From: Siderastrea siderea
Taxonomy: Eukaryota; Cnidaria; Anthozoa; Scleractinia; Rhizangiidae
Length of the DNA: 64,000 bases
NCBI GenBank assembly: GCA_964030785.1
Contig: OZ034971.1
Coordinates: 47,654,078 to 47,718,077 of the forward strand
Direction: 5' to 3'
Shown: one piece after another, positions 37,201 through 43,184 of the stretch
How the letters are laid out: the number at the start of each line of letters is the position of its first letter
Numbering within the stretch: position 1 is the first letter of the stretch
The notes under the pieces: generated by a model
Databases searched by the model: none
What the model was told of the DNA's origin: nothing
The model's input: the letters and a program-made list of their open reading frames with translations, nothing else
Position numbers and translations under genes: made by a program

Positions 37201-40200
37201 ATATTAGAAAAAAATGTATGTCTAGTATGTTAGCGAGATTAAGGGGGCGCTGAACTTTCTTTTCTCTTGCACCTTATAATAATTATTACTCCAGCAACAA
37301 CACTCGTTACCAGCCCCCTCCCCCTTCCCTGTCATCCTGTATGCCAGTTATTACTTTGCTAGTGGTTAACCCTTTAAGACCCAATATTAACATCCATATT
37401 CTCCTCATTATTCTCCTTATATGTTGGGAGAATTTGATTAAGAATCAAGACATTTGATCATTGTTGATCTTTTCCTCAATTCTCATGACCTGTATGTTTG
37501 ATCAAGTAATGATACTGTAAGGAGAAATTAGATGCTTGTCACTATTGGGGCTTAAAGGGTTAGTCAGATACTAAATGTCCAACTAATTTTGTAACACAGA
37601 TGTGTACAAGGAAACGCGCTGCTGTGCAAGTAAAAATATTTCATTATCATGCGTTTCTTTGTTCTTGCAACAGCTTTGACTGAACTTGAAGAACTGAATG
37701 TTGACAGAACAGTGATAACCGATGAAGGCTGCACAGTGCTTCCGTGTAAGGCTTGCTTTTATCATCTTGGTGTTCTTGTTTAAAGTATAGGGAAAAAGTA
37801 ATGTCTCCTTTTTTGAGTCTAAAGCTGAAAGGTGAAAAATCTAATCTTTTCATTTCAACAACCGAGCACGGCCGCCCAGTGATTTTAGAGGACCTGTTTT
37901 CACAAAAATGGGGATTAAGATGTTTGGTGATTTATTATTTTGAGAAACACTAGTTGTTTTTGTGTTCTATAAAAACCTTTTTTATGGGAACGTTGAGGCT
38001 GACATTGATCAAAATTTTAAGAACATGCTAAGGAGATACCCAGGCTGAGTTTTAGTTAGAAATATCTTTTTTTCGGTACACGTTTTTCGCAAGAGCTCCA
38101 AGGTAACGGTATGGTCTGAGTAAATGGACAGTTCAAATATTAAACACCAAGTAGAAGAATACATGTTGTAAATGTTGTAGTTCAGTTTTATCCTTGGTTC
38201 AATTTTTACTCTCCTTTGTTCTTTTTTATGTTAATATATGATAATGAATACGAAACAAAAGAAAATATAAATTGAACCAAGGATGAAGTTAAACTACACC
38301 ACAGACACATGCAGTGTGTGTTTCTTCTGTACCTCAGGTTTCCTTGTTTTCAGGCTCAAATCAGCCCCCCCCCCCCCCCCCAAAAAAAAAATGAGAACAT
38401 TTGGTCTTCAGCCTCACCTAAAAATGGGTCGTTCCTGGGGAAGTAGTGGCACTTCTATTTGCTTCACGGTAACGAAAACAGGTAGGACACCTGTGACAAG
38501 AATGCAACCTAACCTTTTTCCGTGATGGTAGATATCAGGATGTTTTGTCTCTTGTTAGATAGATAGCTTTATTAAGAAGTAAAATCATTGCAGCCCCCGG
38601 GCCGGCTGAAATGTGACCTACTTTACAGTGTAAATATTAAAATATACATGAATATATGATAACTACTATAAAAAAGGTAAAATATAACCTATAATATAAT
38701 AAAAAAAGGGAAACATCAATACTGATAATACTACAACAGGTTTCCAACATCTCCGGATTCTTGGTTTGTCCTCCACAAGAATAAGTAACAAGCTTCTGCT
38801 AAGTGGAACCTTGAATCAATGCAAGAATCTTGCACAGCTGAACCTGAGCAGAACAAGGATCTCAAACAAAAGATTGAACAACTTAGTGTTACCATTACTG
38901 AGTCAGCTCAACCTTGACTGGACAAGAGTGACAAGTGATTGCCGTACTCTACTCACAGGTATTCAGTTTAATCCCCTGTTGCGCCTTTGAGAGAGAGACA
39001 GACTCTTGTTTAACCCTGTCGCTCTCAATAGCGACCTTGCTCAAAAAAAAGGAAAATTCTCTCAAAATCATTGTATAAAATATTTTATTTTTCCACAAAT
39101 ATTTTATATGCCAACCTATTATCCAGCTGTATTAGTTATTATACAGAAAGCGTGCGAAAAGAGTACAAATATCCCACGATATTGTACAGTTGGTTATTGT
39201 ACGGTACCGTGCGCGCGCTCATCCTGCTACACTCGTAGTTTTCCTTCAAGTTACTGAAAAAGGTTGAAAAAGGCTAAGTTGGATAATAAATCTCTTATTA
39301 GATGTTTCGGCGTGAAGTATCGCCATATATTTTTACTCGTTGTTTGTATTTTGATATATGTATTATCCACCAAAACACCGAATAAGGTGTATGTAAAACG
39401 AACGGAACTGTAAAAAAATGTGTAGAACCAACACCTGTACAGCACAGTCAGTTAACGGTACCACATGAAAAGAACTGATCAATAGCTGTCAGTTGAATGG
39501 TCACACTTTAGGATTTCATTCACAGACTCAAGATTTAAACCAGGATGTACAGCACAATAAACAGCATCACAGGAAAGTACTGCTCAGTAGCTTTCATTTG
39601 AATGTTCACACTTTAGGATTTCATGCACAGACTCAAAAGTTAGAACCACCCTATACAGCATAATAAACAGCACCACAGGAAAGAACTGTTCAGTAGCTCT
39701 CACTTGAATGGTCACACTTTAGGATTCTATGTATAAACTCAAAAGTTAGAACCACCTTGTACAGCATAATGAAACAACACCACAGGAAAGTACCGCTCAG
39801 TAGCTTTTATTTGAATGTCGCACTTAAGGATTTCATCCACAGACTCAAAAGTTGGAACCACCTTGTACAACATAATAAACAGCACCACAGGAAAGTACTG
39901 CTCAGTAGCTTTCATTTGAATGGTTACGCTTTAAGATTTCATCCACAGACTCAAAAGTTAGAACCACCTTATACAGCATAATAAACAGCACCACAGGAAA
40001 GTACCGCTCAGCAGCGAGGTGAAGCCGGATCTTGGTGTAGATCAGGATCAGCAATGTTGAATAAAACACAATTCCAATTGCAAGGCTGATCGGACGAATT
40101 ATTCGGCACTAAAGCTAGACTAAAGCTAGAGAAGCACTTTTAATTCCAAAGGGAAAGACTCTTGAACTCCACGGGATAAACAGACGAGATGAAACTTAAT

Positions 40201-40750
40201 CTATTTCTATTTTTATAGTGGCTGTTTGTCACGTTTTTGCTTTCTATGTTTGTCAACCAATCATATTTAATCTTTTCATTTGTATCTTTTTAAATCTTGC
40301 AACCGTTTCATTCCATTTTTACTTAGCTTTTTGCAGCCCCTGATGAAGGCGAGTTTTGTCTCGCCGAAGTATTGGGCAATAAAAATACCCTTTTTAGCTG
40401 TCCGATCAGCCTAGCAATTAGAACCACATTTACTCGTTCCAAGGCTGCCTCGTACCCAGGCGTCCCTCCTTATTTTATGATGGTGCGCGTGGCGTTGTGG
40501 GATAGGTGCATTGCACCGCGTTTTGCATCCTTCCCACGACGCCCTGCGCTCCCTGTTTGCCCGCGCTAAACCGACGCCTGGGGACAAGGCAGTGTTCAAG
40601 GGTTGTTCCTTGGAGAGACTGTGTATTTTGTGTTTAGGTTGTCCTTTACTCAAAGCCTTGAGAACAAAGAACTGTACTCCACCATCTCAGGATTCAGAGG
40701 AATCAGATGATGAACAACAACAGCAGCAACAACAACAACAACAGCAATAG
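19225..40750 (+). CDS. UBA-UBX-LRR protein, probable p97/ubiquitin adaptor, 875 aa, 22 exons
   Basis: Exons: 19225-19239, 21810-21916, 22678-22756, 23296-23475, 24473-24634, 26505-26627, 27663-27786, 28428-28844, 29476-29692, 30190-30255, 31447-31523, 32062-32136, 32959-32999, 33645-33759, 34411-34451, 35577-35745, 35859-35930, 36602-36683, 37038-37099, 37674-37745, 38740-38958, 40638-40750 (2628 nt). Every junction keeps phase; intron 19 is GC-AG. Domains: UBA at about 6-44 (LLLGLASMGFEFEDCQSALA); charged helical segment about 90-150; UBX about 182-262 (RGPSGLVRRETFSPDSKLQD, with FPHR at 224-227 in the loop that is FPR in p97-binding UBX proteins); acidic/proline linker to 400; RLEDLCINHI at 420-429, close to an Elongin BC-box, then LPHDLCDKIL; LRRs about 476-855; C-terminal SEESDDE and 11 Gln. 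The N-terminal half resembles UBXN1/SAKS1, the C-terminal half AMN1/ZYG11-like LRRs. Likely role: link ubiquitinated clients, p97/VCP and an LRR-selected partner. Function is inferred. Confidence 0.9.
19240..20315. other. First part of intron 1 of the UBX-LRR gene
   Basis: No exon is supported here. It has AT-rich sequence and short homopolymers only. Confidence 0.4.
20316..20729. mobile_element. MITE with GCTCCCATATGAAA ends, intron 1
   Basis: The left end reads GGTGGGGG..GGCTCCCATATGAAA then GGGGATGCTCGT. The right end is its inverse, ACGAGCATCCCTG..TTTCATATGGGAGTCCCCCACCCC. The interior has several GTCTC(A/T)CTTAGG-like words. It lies immediately before the TA-flanked element at 20751, so two insertions sit back to back. 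Confidence 0.75.
20751..21686. mobile_element. 936-bp pogo-like element with TA target duplication
   Basis: The left end CTGTATTTACTCGCGTATAG and the right end TACGCGGGTAAATATGG are imperfect inverted copies, flanked by TA (20749-20750, 21687-21688). The right subterminal part repeats GCGGGTGCGGCCTGTACGCG-like words. The ends belong with those of the element at 25427-26051, which still holds transposase remnants. No transposase frame is recognisable here. Confidence 0.7.
21960..22440. repeat. Dispersed repeat, copy 1 (intron 2)
   Basis: GCAGATGGAGGTTGGGTCCC, CATGAGCCCCGCCTG and CATCACACTGA are shared in the same order with 23910-24200 in intron 4. The two are diverged copies of one dispersed sequence. 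No terminal structure is clear. Confidence 0.45.
23205..23259. repeat. (AAT)n microsatellite
   Basis: About 17 units with one TTA interruption, about 40 bp before the acceptor of exon 4. Confidence 0.9.
23600..23830. repeat. Cluster of AGGATCCT palindromes (intron 4)
   Basis: AGGATCCT or near variants occur about ten times in roughly 220 bp, often in the larger palindrome ACAGGATCCTGT or TAGGATCCT. Spacing is irregular. It may be a degraded element rather than a simple tandem repeat. Confidence 0.6.
23910..24200. repeat. Dispersed repeat, copy 2 (intron 4)
   Basis: Contains CAGATGGAGACCATTTC, CAGGCATGAGCCCCTAAG and CTGTCACACTGATAAAAC, matching copy 1 in intron 2, and a 20-bp run of G near 24070-24090. 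Confidence 0.45.
24777..25248. mobile_element. 472-bp inverted-repeat element, intron 5
   Basis: The ends GAAGGGCCCGGTGGAAAAAG and CTTTTTCCACCGGGCCCTTC are perfect inverted copies. Pairing continues, imperfectly, for about 170 bp of each arm. ATTT occurs on both sides (24773-24776, 25249-25252) and may be a 4-bp target duplication. No coding capacity. Confidence 0.8.
25427..26051 (+). mobile_element. 625-bp deletion derivative of a pogo/Tigger transposon
   Basis: The ends CCGTATTTACCCGTGTATAA and TTATACACGGGTAAATACGG are perfect inverted repeats flanked by TA (25425-25426, 26052-26053). Inside, a frame at 25597-25791 reads GCMDTEGMKLWIDKAWRAW and then GSLLVFDSFEAHVTDRVK. This matches the DDE region of pogo/Tigger-type transposases, where the D of the FDSF motif is catalytic. 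Most of the transposase is gone, so the copy cannot be autonomous. It lies inside another foldback element in intron 5 of the UBX-LRR gene. Confidence 0.88.
25597..25794 (+). pseudogene. Remnant of pogo/Tigger-type DDE transposase
   Basis: About 64 codons remain open, with the LVFDSF catalytic-Asp motif and the preceding EGMKLWIDKAW stretch typical of Tigger/jerky-type proteins. The N-terminal DNA-binding domains and the later catalytic residues are absent, so this is a fossil. Confidence 0.8.
26679..26982. mobile_element. 304-bp MITE with TTAA target site, intron 6
   Basis: TTAA stands at both edges (26675-26678, 26983-26986). The inner ends are near-inverted: GCCACGGCTACATGAGCAAT and GCTTGTGTAGCCACGGCT, followed by paired GCTTGCGATGGTGATGCGA and its inverse. 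The TTAA duplication is typical of piggyBac-type and a few other superfamilies. No coding capacity. Confidence 0.75.
30348..30391. repeat. (AAT)n microsatellite
   Basis: About 14 units with one CAA interruption. It abuts the 5' edge of the retroelement fragment. Confidence 0.9.
30395..30647 (+). pseudogene. Retroelement protein fossil (C-terminal domain)
   Basis: An open plus-strand frame reads CACGDSFTVSHTLSCKKGGF, then GIRNLLTSLLSKVCKNVEVE, PHLLPIDNEVFDLRS and KARLDIKAH before a stop. I recognise the Cys-x-H-x-LSC-KGGF pattern followed by R..L..LL..VC..V.VEP as the segment after the reverse transcriptase of many invertebrate non-LTR elements. Everything upstream is missing. It lies in intron 10 of the UBX-LRR gene. 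Confidence 0.65.
30806..30836. repeat. (TA)n microsatellite
   Basis: Fifteen TA units without interruption. Confidence 0.9.
31238..31388. repeat. (AATC)n-(AGTC)n microsatellite
   Basis: A run of TCAA TCAA units changes into GTCA units with occasional AGACAGTC variants, then returns to AATC. It lies about 58 bp before exon 11. The frame through it (INQS repeats) is not a gene. Confidence 0.95.
32231..32440. mobile_element. 210-bp foldback MITE, intron 12
   Basis: TACACCTCATTCCAAAATG on the left is the inverse of CATCTTGGAATAAGGTGTA on the right. Long arms contain ACATTACTCTTTTGTCTC and GGCCCTTGTTGCCTC. The left arm has an extra internal copy of the ATTACTCTTTTGTCTCCATG stretch. Confidence 0.8.
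32470..32600 (+). repeat. SINE-like repeat, copy 1
   Basis: Contains GTTTTAATTCC (a decayed pol III B box) and then TTGTTTGTTCTTGTCTTGCT. The same order is seen at 35385-35530. Diverged copy; the 5' end is not clear. Confidence 0.4.
32660..32880 (+). repeat. Dispersed repeat, intron 12
   Basis: CCTGAGAAGGACTG, ACTGATGTTTTGACAAGCTG and CATCATCAGAGTCAAGTGA recall a widespread invertebrate repeat family with the same word order. No open frame. The assignment is from memory. Confidence 0.35.
33830..34130. repeat. G-run/polypyrimidine repeat, copy A (intron 14)
   Basis: It starts with long G runs and continues as a C/T-rich strand with TTTGTTGGCTCC, AAATATTGCACAATGTT and CCTCCCGCCCCCTTTTCTCC. 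Copy B in the next intron has the same order. Confidence 0.6.
34885..35130. repeat. G-run/polypyrimidine repeat, copy B (intron 15)
   Basis: An 18-bp G run, then TTTGTTGGCTGC, AAATATTGTGCAATATTG, CCACTTGCCACC and CCCCCTTTTCTCC, parallel to copy A on the other side of exon 15. Confidence 0.6.
35240..35344. mobile_element. 105-bp hairpin element
   Basis: CTGGGAAACCCCCACC..CCCAACATTTTG on the left pairs with CAAAATGTTGGG..GGTGGGGGGTTTCCCAG on the right, around a loop of about 19 bp. Confidence 0.8.
35385..35530 (+). repeat. tRNA-derived SINE-like repeat, copy 2
   Basis: GGATGGCGCAGTGGTGTGA resembles a pol III A box, and GGTTTTAATCCC a B box 45 bp later. The tail TTGTTTGTTCTTGTCCGTGC matches the copy at 32470-32600. 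It lies in intron 15. Confidence 0.55.
36098..36320. repeat. Dispersed repeat (also fragment at 52008-52052)
   Basis: GGTGCGGTGTTGACGGGGAA and GTGAAACACAAA recur as GGTGCTGTGTCGATGGGGAA, GTGAAACACTAA at 52016. Here it continues with TTTATCAACTGAGTTGATAA, itself nearly palindromic. It lies in intron 17. Confidence 0.5.
37368..37562. mobile_element. 195-bp MITE, copy 1 (intron 19)
   Basis: The ends TAACCCTTTAAGACCCAATA and TATTGGGGCTTAAAGGGTTA are inverted repeats. Interior words GGGAGAATTTGATTAA and TGTTTGATCAAGTAATGATA recur in the copy at 45112-45326 in RACGAP1. Confidence 0.8.
38176..38298. mobile_element. 123-bp foldback element, intron 20
   Basis: TGTAGTTCAGTTTTATCCTT on the left and AAGGATGAAGTTAAACTACA on the right are inverted copies, with paired GGTTCAATTT and AAATTGAACC inside. 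Confidence 0.75.
39497..40017 (+). repeat. Five-unit array of the ~106-bp dispersed satellite (intron 21)
   Basis: Units begin near 39497, 39602, 39709, 39816 and 39922. Each carries TGGTCACACTTTAGGATTTC, CACAGACTCAAAAGTTAGAA and AAGTACTGCTCAGTAGCTTT with 5-15% visible differences between units. The last unit runs into a different sequence at about 40013. Confidence 0.92.
40074..40423. repeat. Inverted-repeat-bounded segment with a hammerhead-like core
   Basis: AATTGCAAGGCTGATCGGAC at the left and GTCCGATCAGCCTAGCAATT at the right are inverted copies bounding about 310 bp. Inside, at 40340-40369, is CTGATGA, a perfect 6-bp stem (GGCGAG/CTCGCC) with a TTTTGT loop, then GAAG. This segment directly follows the satellite array and precedes the last exon of the UBX-LRR gene. 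Confidence 0.6.
40340..40369 (+). ncRNA. Hammerhead-ribozyme-like motif (degenerate)
   Basis: CUGAUGA, stem II and GAA are in the right order, and GTATT..AATAC downstream can form a stem III. Two things argue against an active ribozyme: GAAG instead of GAAA, and no convincing stem I. Penelope-like and some other retroelements are known to carry hammerhead motifs, so it may be a retroelement relic. Confidence 0.35.
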
Positions 40751-42026
40751 TAAACAATCCCTGCCTAAGGGATAGTTAACTAGCAGAGTTTACAAAATAC
40801 TGGTTTACTAATTTTAGTGTGTTTTGCGCAATTAATACACCTTGGGAGATTGTGTCTTCAGTTGGCGCGAAAGTTGTTAAGTTTGTAAAATTGCACGATT
40901 AGCAATTATGCGTAACTGTTTTCTATGAGATGACCGATTCTTCATTCGCATGACATGGCATGTCTGCCACTTAAACAAAAAGAAAGTAAAAGGTTAAGTA
41001 TCGCATCTGTAGTGATAGTTAGATGTCTGCTGTGTCCTTTTTTGGATTTTCAGTATTAAAATGGTTAAAATTCTGATGTTATGTTTTCACTAATTGACAT
41101 TGTTTTCAAACTTTTGTGGGATTTTGAAAGCTTTTTTTTAGAACTGAAGGCCACCAAGATGACGTTGAATGCTAAAATCATGTAATGATATAGACAAAAT
41201 TGCTTTATATACAGAGTTGAAAAGTATTAATTTTTTAAACATTGTTATAAGTTTATTATGGTGCAAGGTCGTAGTTGACCTGTTAAAAGAAAATAAACCC
41301 AACTCTACTATAGTGCAGTGACTCTTGTTTCTCTTGTTGTCTTATCCTGTGCTTGAAAGGGGATATTAATTCATCAATTCTTCGTTCTTTTTCTGTTCAA
41401 TATCGTCTCCAATATCATATTCCGTGTATGATGACTATACTGTCGATTTTTATAAAGCGTTGAAGGTCGAATTGCAGCAAGAAAATATAAACGACAAGGT
41501 GCTTCTTACGGTAGTATTTAAGAAAATCGAAGGGCAACGAAAAACAAAACTTGGATGTGAATTATATAATATATATACAGAATTGGCAATCCTGTACTTA
41601 TTCCGTGCAGTATTTCTTTCACTCTAAATGCGAATCTGCGAAGATTTCATTCCACTAACCTTTTTTATCTCGAAGAGATTTCAGTCGATCCACAACTGCC
41701 CCATTAGGTCTTTGTTCATGGCGCAATAATGTTTGAGAATTTTTGTTTACGAAGTTTAAAGAAGAAAAAGGGAAGGAGATTAAGAAATTGTGGGGAAAGG
41801 AAAAATTGAAGATTTGAAGGTAATTGAATAGACGGGTTTTCATGGATTTTTCGTATTTCTTTCACTCTAAATACGATTTTGCGAAGATTTTTTTCCATAA
41901 GCCATCTTTAGTAAAACTTTCACCGGTCGTGTAGATTTTATATCGACGACAACCCATCTATAGTTTGAGTCCACTAAACTTACTTCTCATAAATAAATAT
42001 TCCAGTGCTATTGCATTCCACGCCTC
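40751..42026. other. 3' flank of the UBX-LRR gene
   Basis: It includes the probable 3' untranslated region up to the AATAAA near 41292. Beyond that are two similar TTCACTCTAAAT(A/G)CGA(A/T)T stretches (about 41618 and 41860), but no gene. Confidence 0.4.
41292..41297 (+). terminator. Candidate poly(A) signal of the UBX-LRR gene
   Basis: AATAAA 542 bp after the stop codon, followed within 50 bp by T/G-rich sequence (TCTTGTTTCTCTTGTTGTC). This is a reasonable cleavage context. Confidence 0.5.
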
Positions 42027-42029
42027 TAA

Positions 42030-42519
42030 TGCGCCGATTAATTCGAAAGTTCAACATCCCCCCCCCCCGGGCAGCCCCCCGGGCAGCCCCCCGGGCATTT
42101 GAACTTTTGAAGATTGGCTCGTTCAAATTCCCTCCCCTCGGGGCAAAAAGGCCGTTCAAATGCCCCACCAATTGGTACTGAAATACCTCTCCACCAAGCC
42201 AATTACGTCTTCAATCAAACACTTTACACGTTTTTCAGAGAGAGATGTGCCGTAGTGATACCTTCAAACTTCTTTTAAAGACGCATTTGAAAGAGTTATT
42301 CACTAACCAAAGCGAAATTCTATCTTGTAAATCCGTCAAGCCCTGTAAAAACCGAAAAACTCACGGCGTATTACGTCAGAACAAGAGATAAATCCGGTTC
42401 AAATTCCCCACCCTTTCAACACAACATTCAAATTCCCCCCCTCCCCGGGCACGATGCACAGTCAAATGCCCGGGGTATGCCCGGGGGGGGGATGTTGAAG
42501 TTTCGAATTGATCGGCGCA
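42030..42519. mobile_element. 490-bp PIF/Harbinger-like MITE
   Basis: TGCGCCGATTAATTCGAAAG and CTTCGAATTGATCGGCGCA-type ends are inverted repeats, followed by runs of C and G (AACATCCCCCCC). TAA flanks both sides (42027-42029, 42520-42522). Interior words are CCCGGGCA and TTCAAATTCCC. A 3-bp TAA duplication fits PIF/Harbinger. It lies between the UBX-LRR gene and RACGAP1. Confidence 0.75.
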
Positions 42520-43030
42520 TAAGCTGTTTGTCTAGTGGTATGTGATTCAGGACTAAAATTTTTCCTTTTTGGCCTAAAAAGGAACTGAACGATTTTAGGT
42601 ACTAATCTGGTCAAGTTCTAAGTGGTGTCAGGTTTTCGAGTTCTCAGTGGAATACCAACATCAAAACTCTGGTCCACAAACAAGAATGAGAACTTCGTTT
42701 TTAATATCTGCTTGAAATTAAAAGTTCTAAGAAGTAAAACCGACTGTTGCAAGAAGATTGTGTACAACGAGAGCAATAACAAACCGGAAGTTGGATAACA
42801 CGCTCTGTTTTTTTTGTTTGTTTGTTTTTGTCTTTTTTCACAAGGGTTACTGTCATATGTGAAACGAGTATTTCTATTCCTATAAGTTCCGAATAATAGC
42901 AATTTCTGAGCTTTTTAGGGACAAATCTCGCTGAATCCGAAATAAACCTCGTGCTATTCACACTTCCGGTGACATCACGTTGAGCCCGCGAGTCATTGTC
43001 TGTGGCGTCTGTGGACTCCACCTACAAGGT

Positions 43031-43083
43031 CACGTGAACGATATAAAAGAGCTGATTTGATTGGCTGCTGACGCGTGTTTGAA
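43031..43083 (+). promoter_or_regulatory. RACGAP1 proximal promoter: E-box, TATA-like, CCAAT and CHR-like motifs
   Basis: In order: CACGTG (43031-43036), ATATAAAA (about 43041-43048), an inverted CCAAT box ATTGG (43060-43064) and TTTGAA (43078-43083), which equals the CHR element. NF-Y CCAAT boxes with a downstream CHR are the usual control of G2/M genes in animals, including cytokinesis genes. The spacing (13 bp between them) is shorter than typical, so the match is suggestive only. Confidence 0.45.
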
Positions 43084-43109
43084 AGAAGTGGAGGGAAAAA
43101 ACGAACAAG

Positions 43110-43121
43110 ATGGCCGAGTAG
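43110..43121 (+). promoter_or_regulatory. Possible 3-codon upstream ORF of RACGAP1
   Basis: AAGATGGCCGAGTAG encodes Met-Ala-Glu-stop in a strong Kozak context (A at -3, G at +4), 64 bp before the RACGAP1 start. It matters only if transcription starts upstream of 43110. Confidence 0.35.
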
Positions 43122-43184
43122 CGAAGGCGGTTTTTACTCCGCTCAGATTTGTTTTTCTAGGGATATTTTACACCGTTCAAGCTT

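Noticed and set aside
39497..40017. Tandem coding repeat
   Set aside because: The ~106-bp unit is not a multiple of three and contains stops in all frames over the array, so it is a satellite and not a protein repeat.
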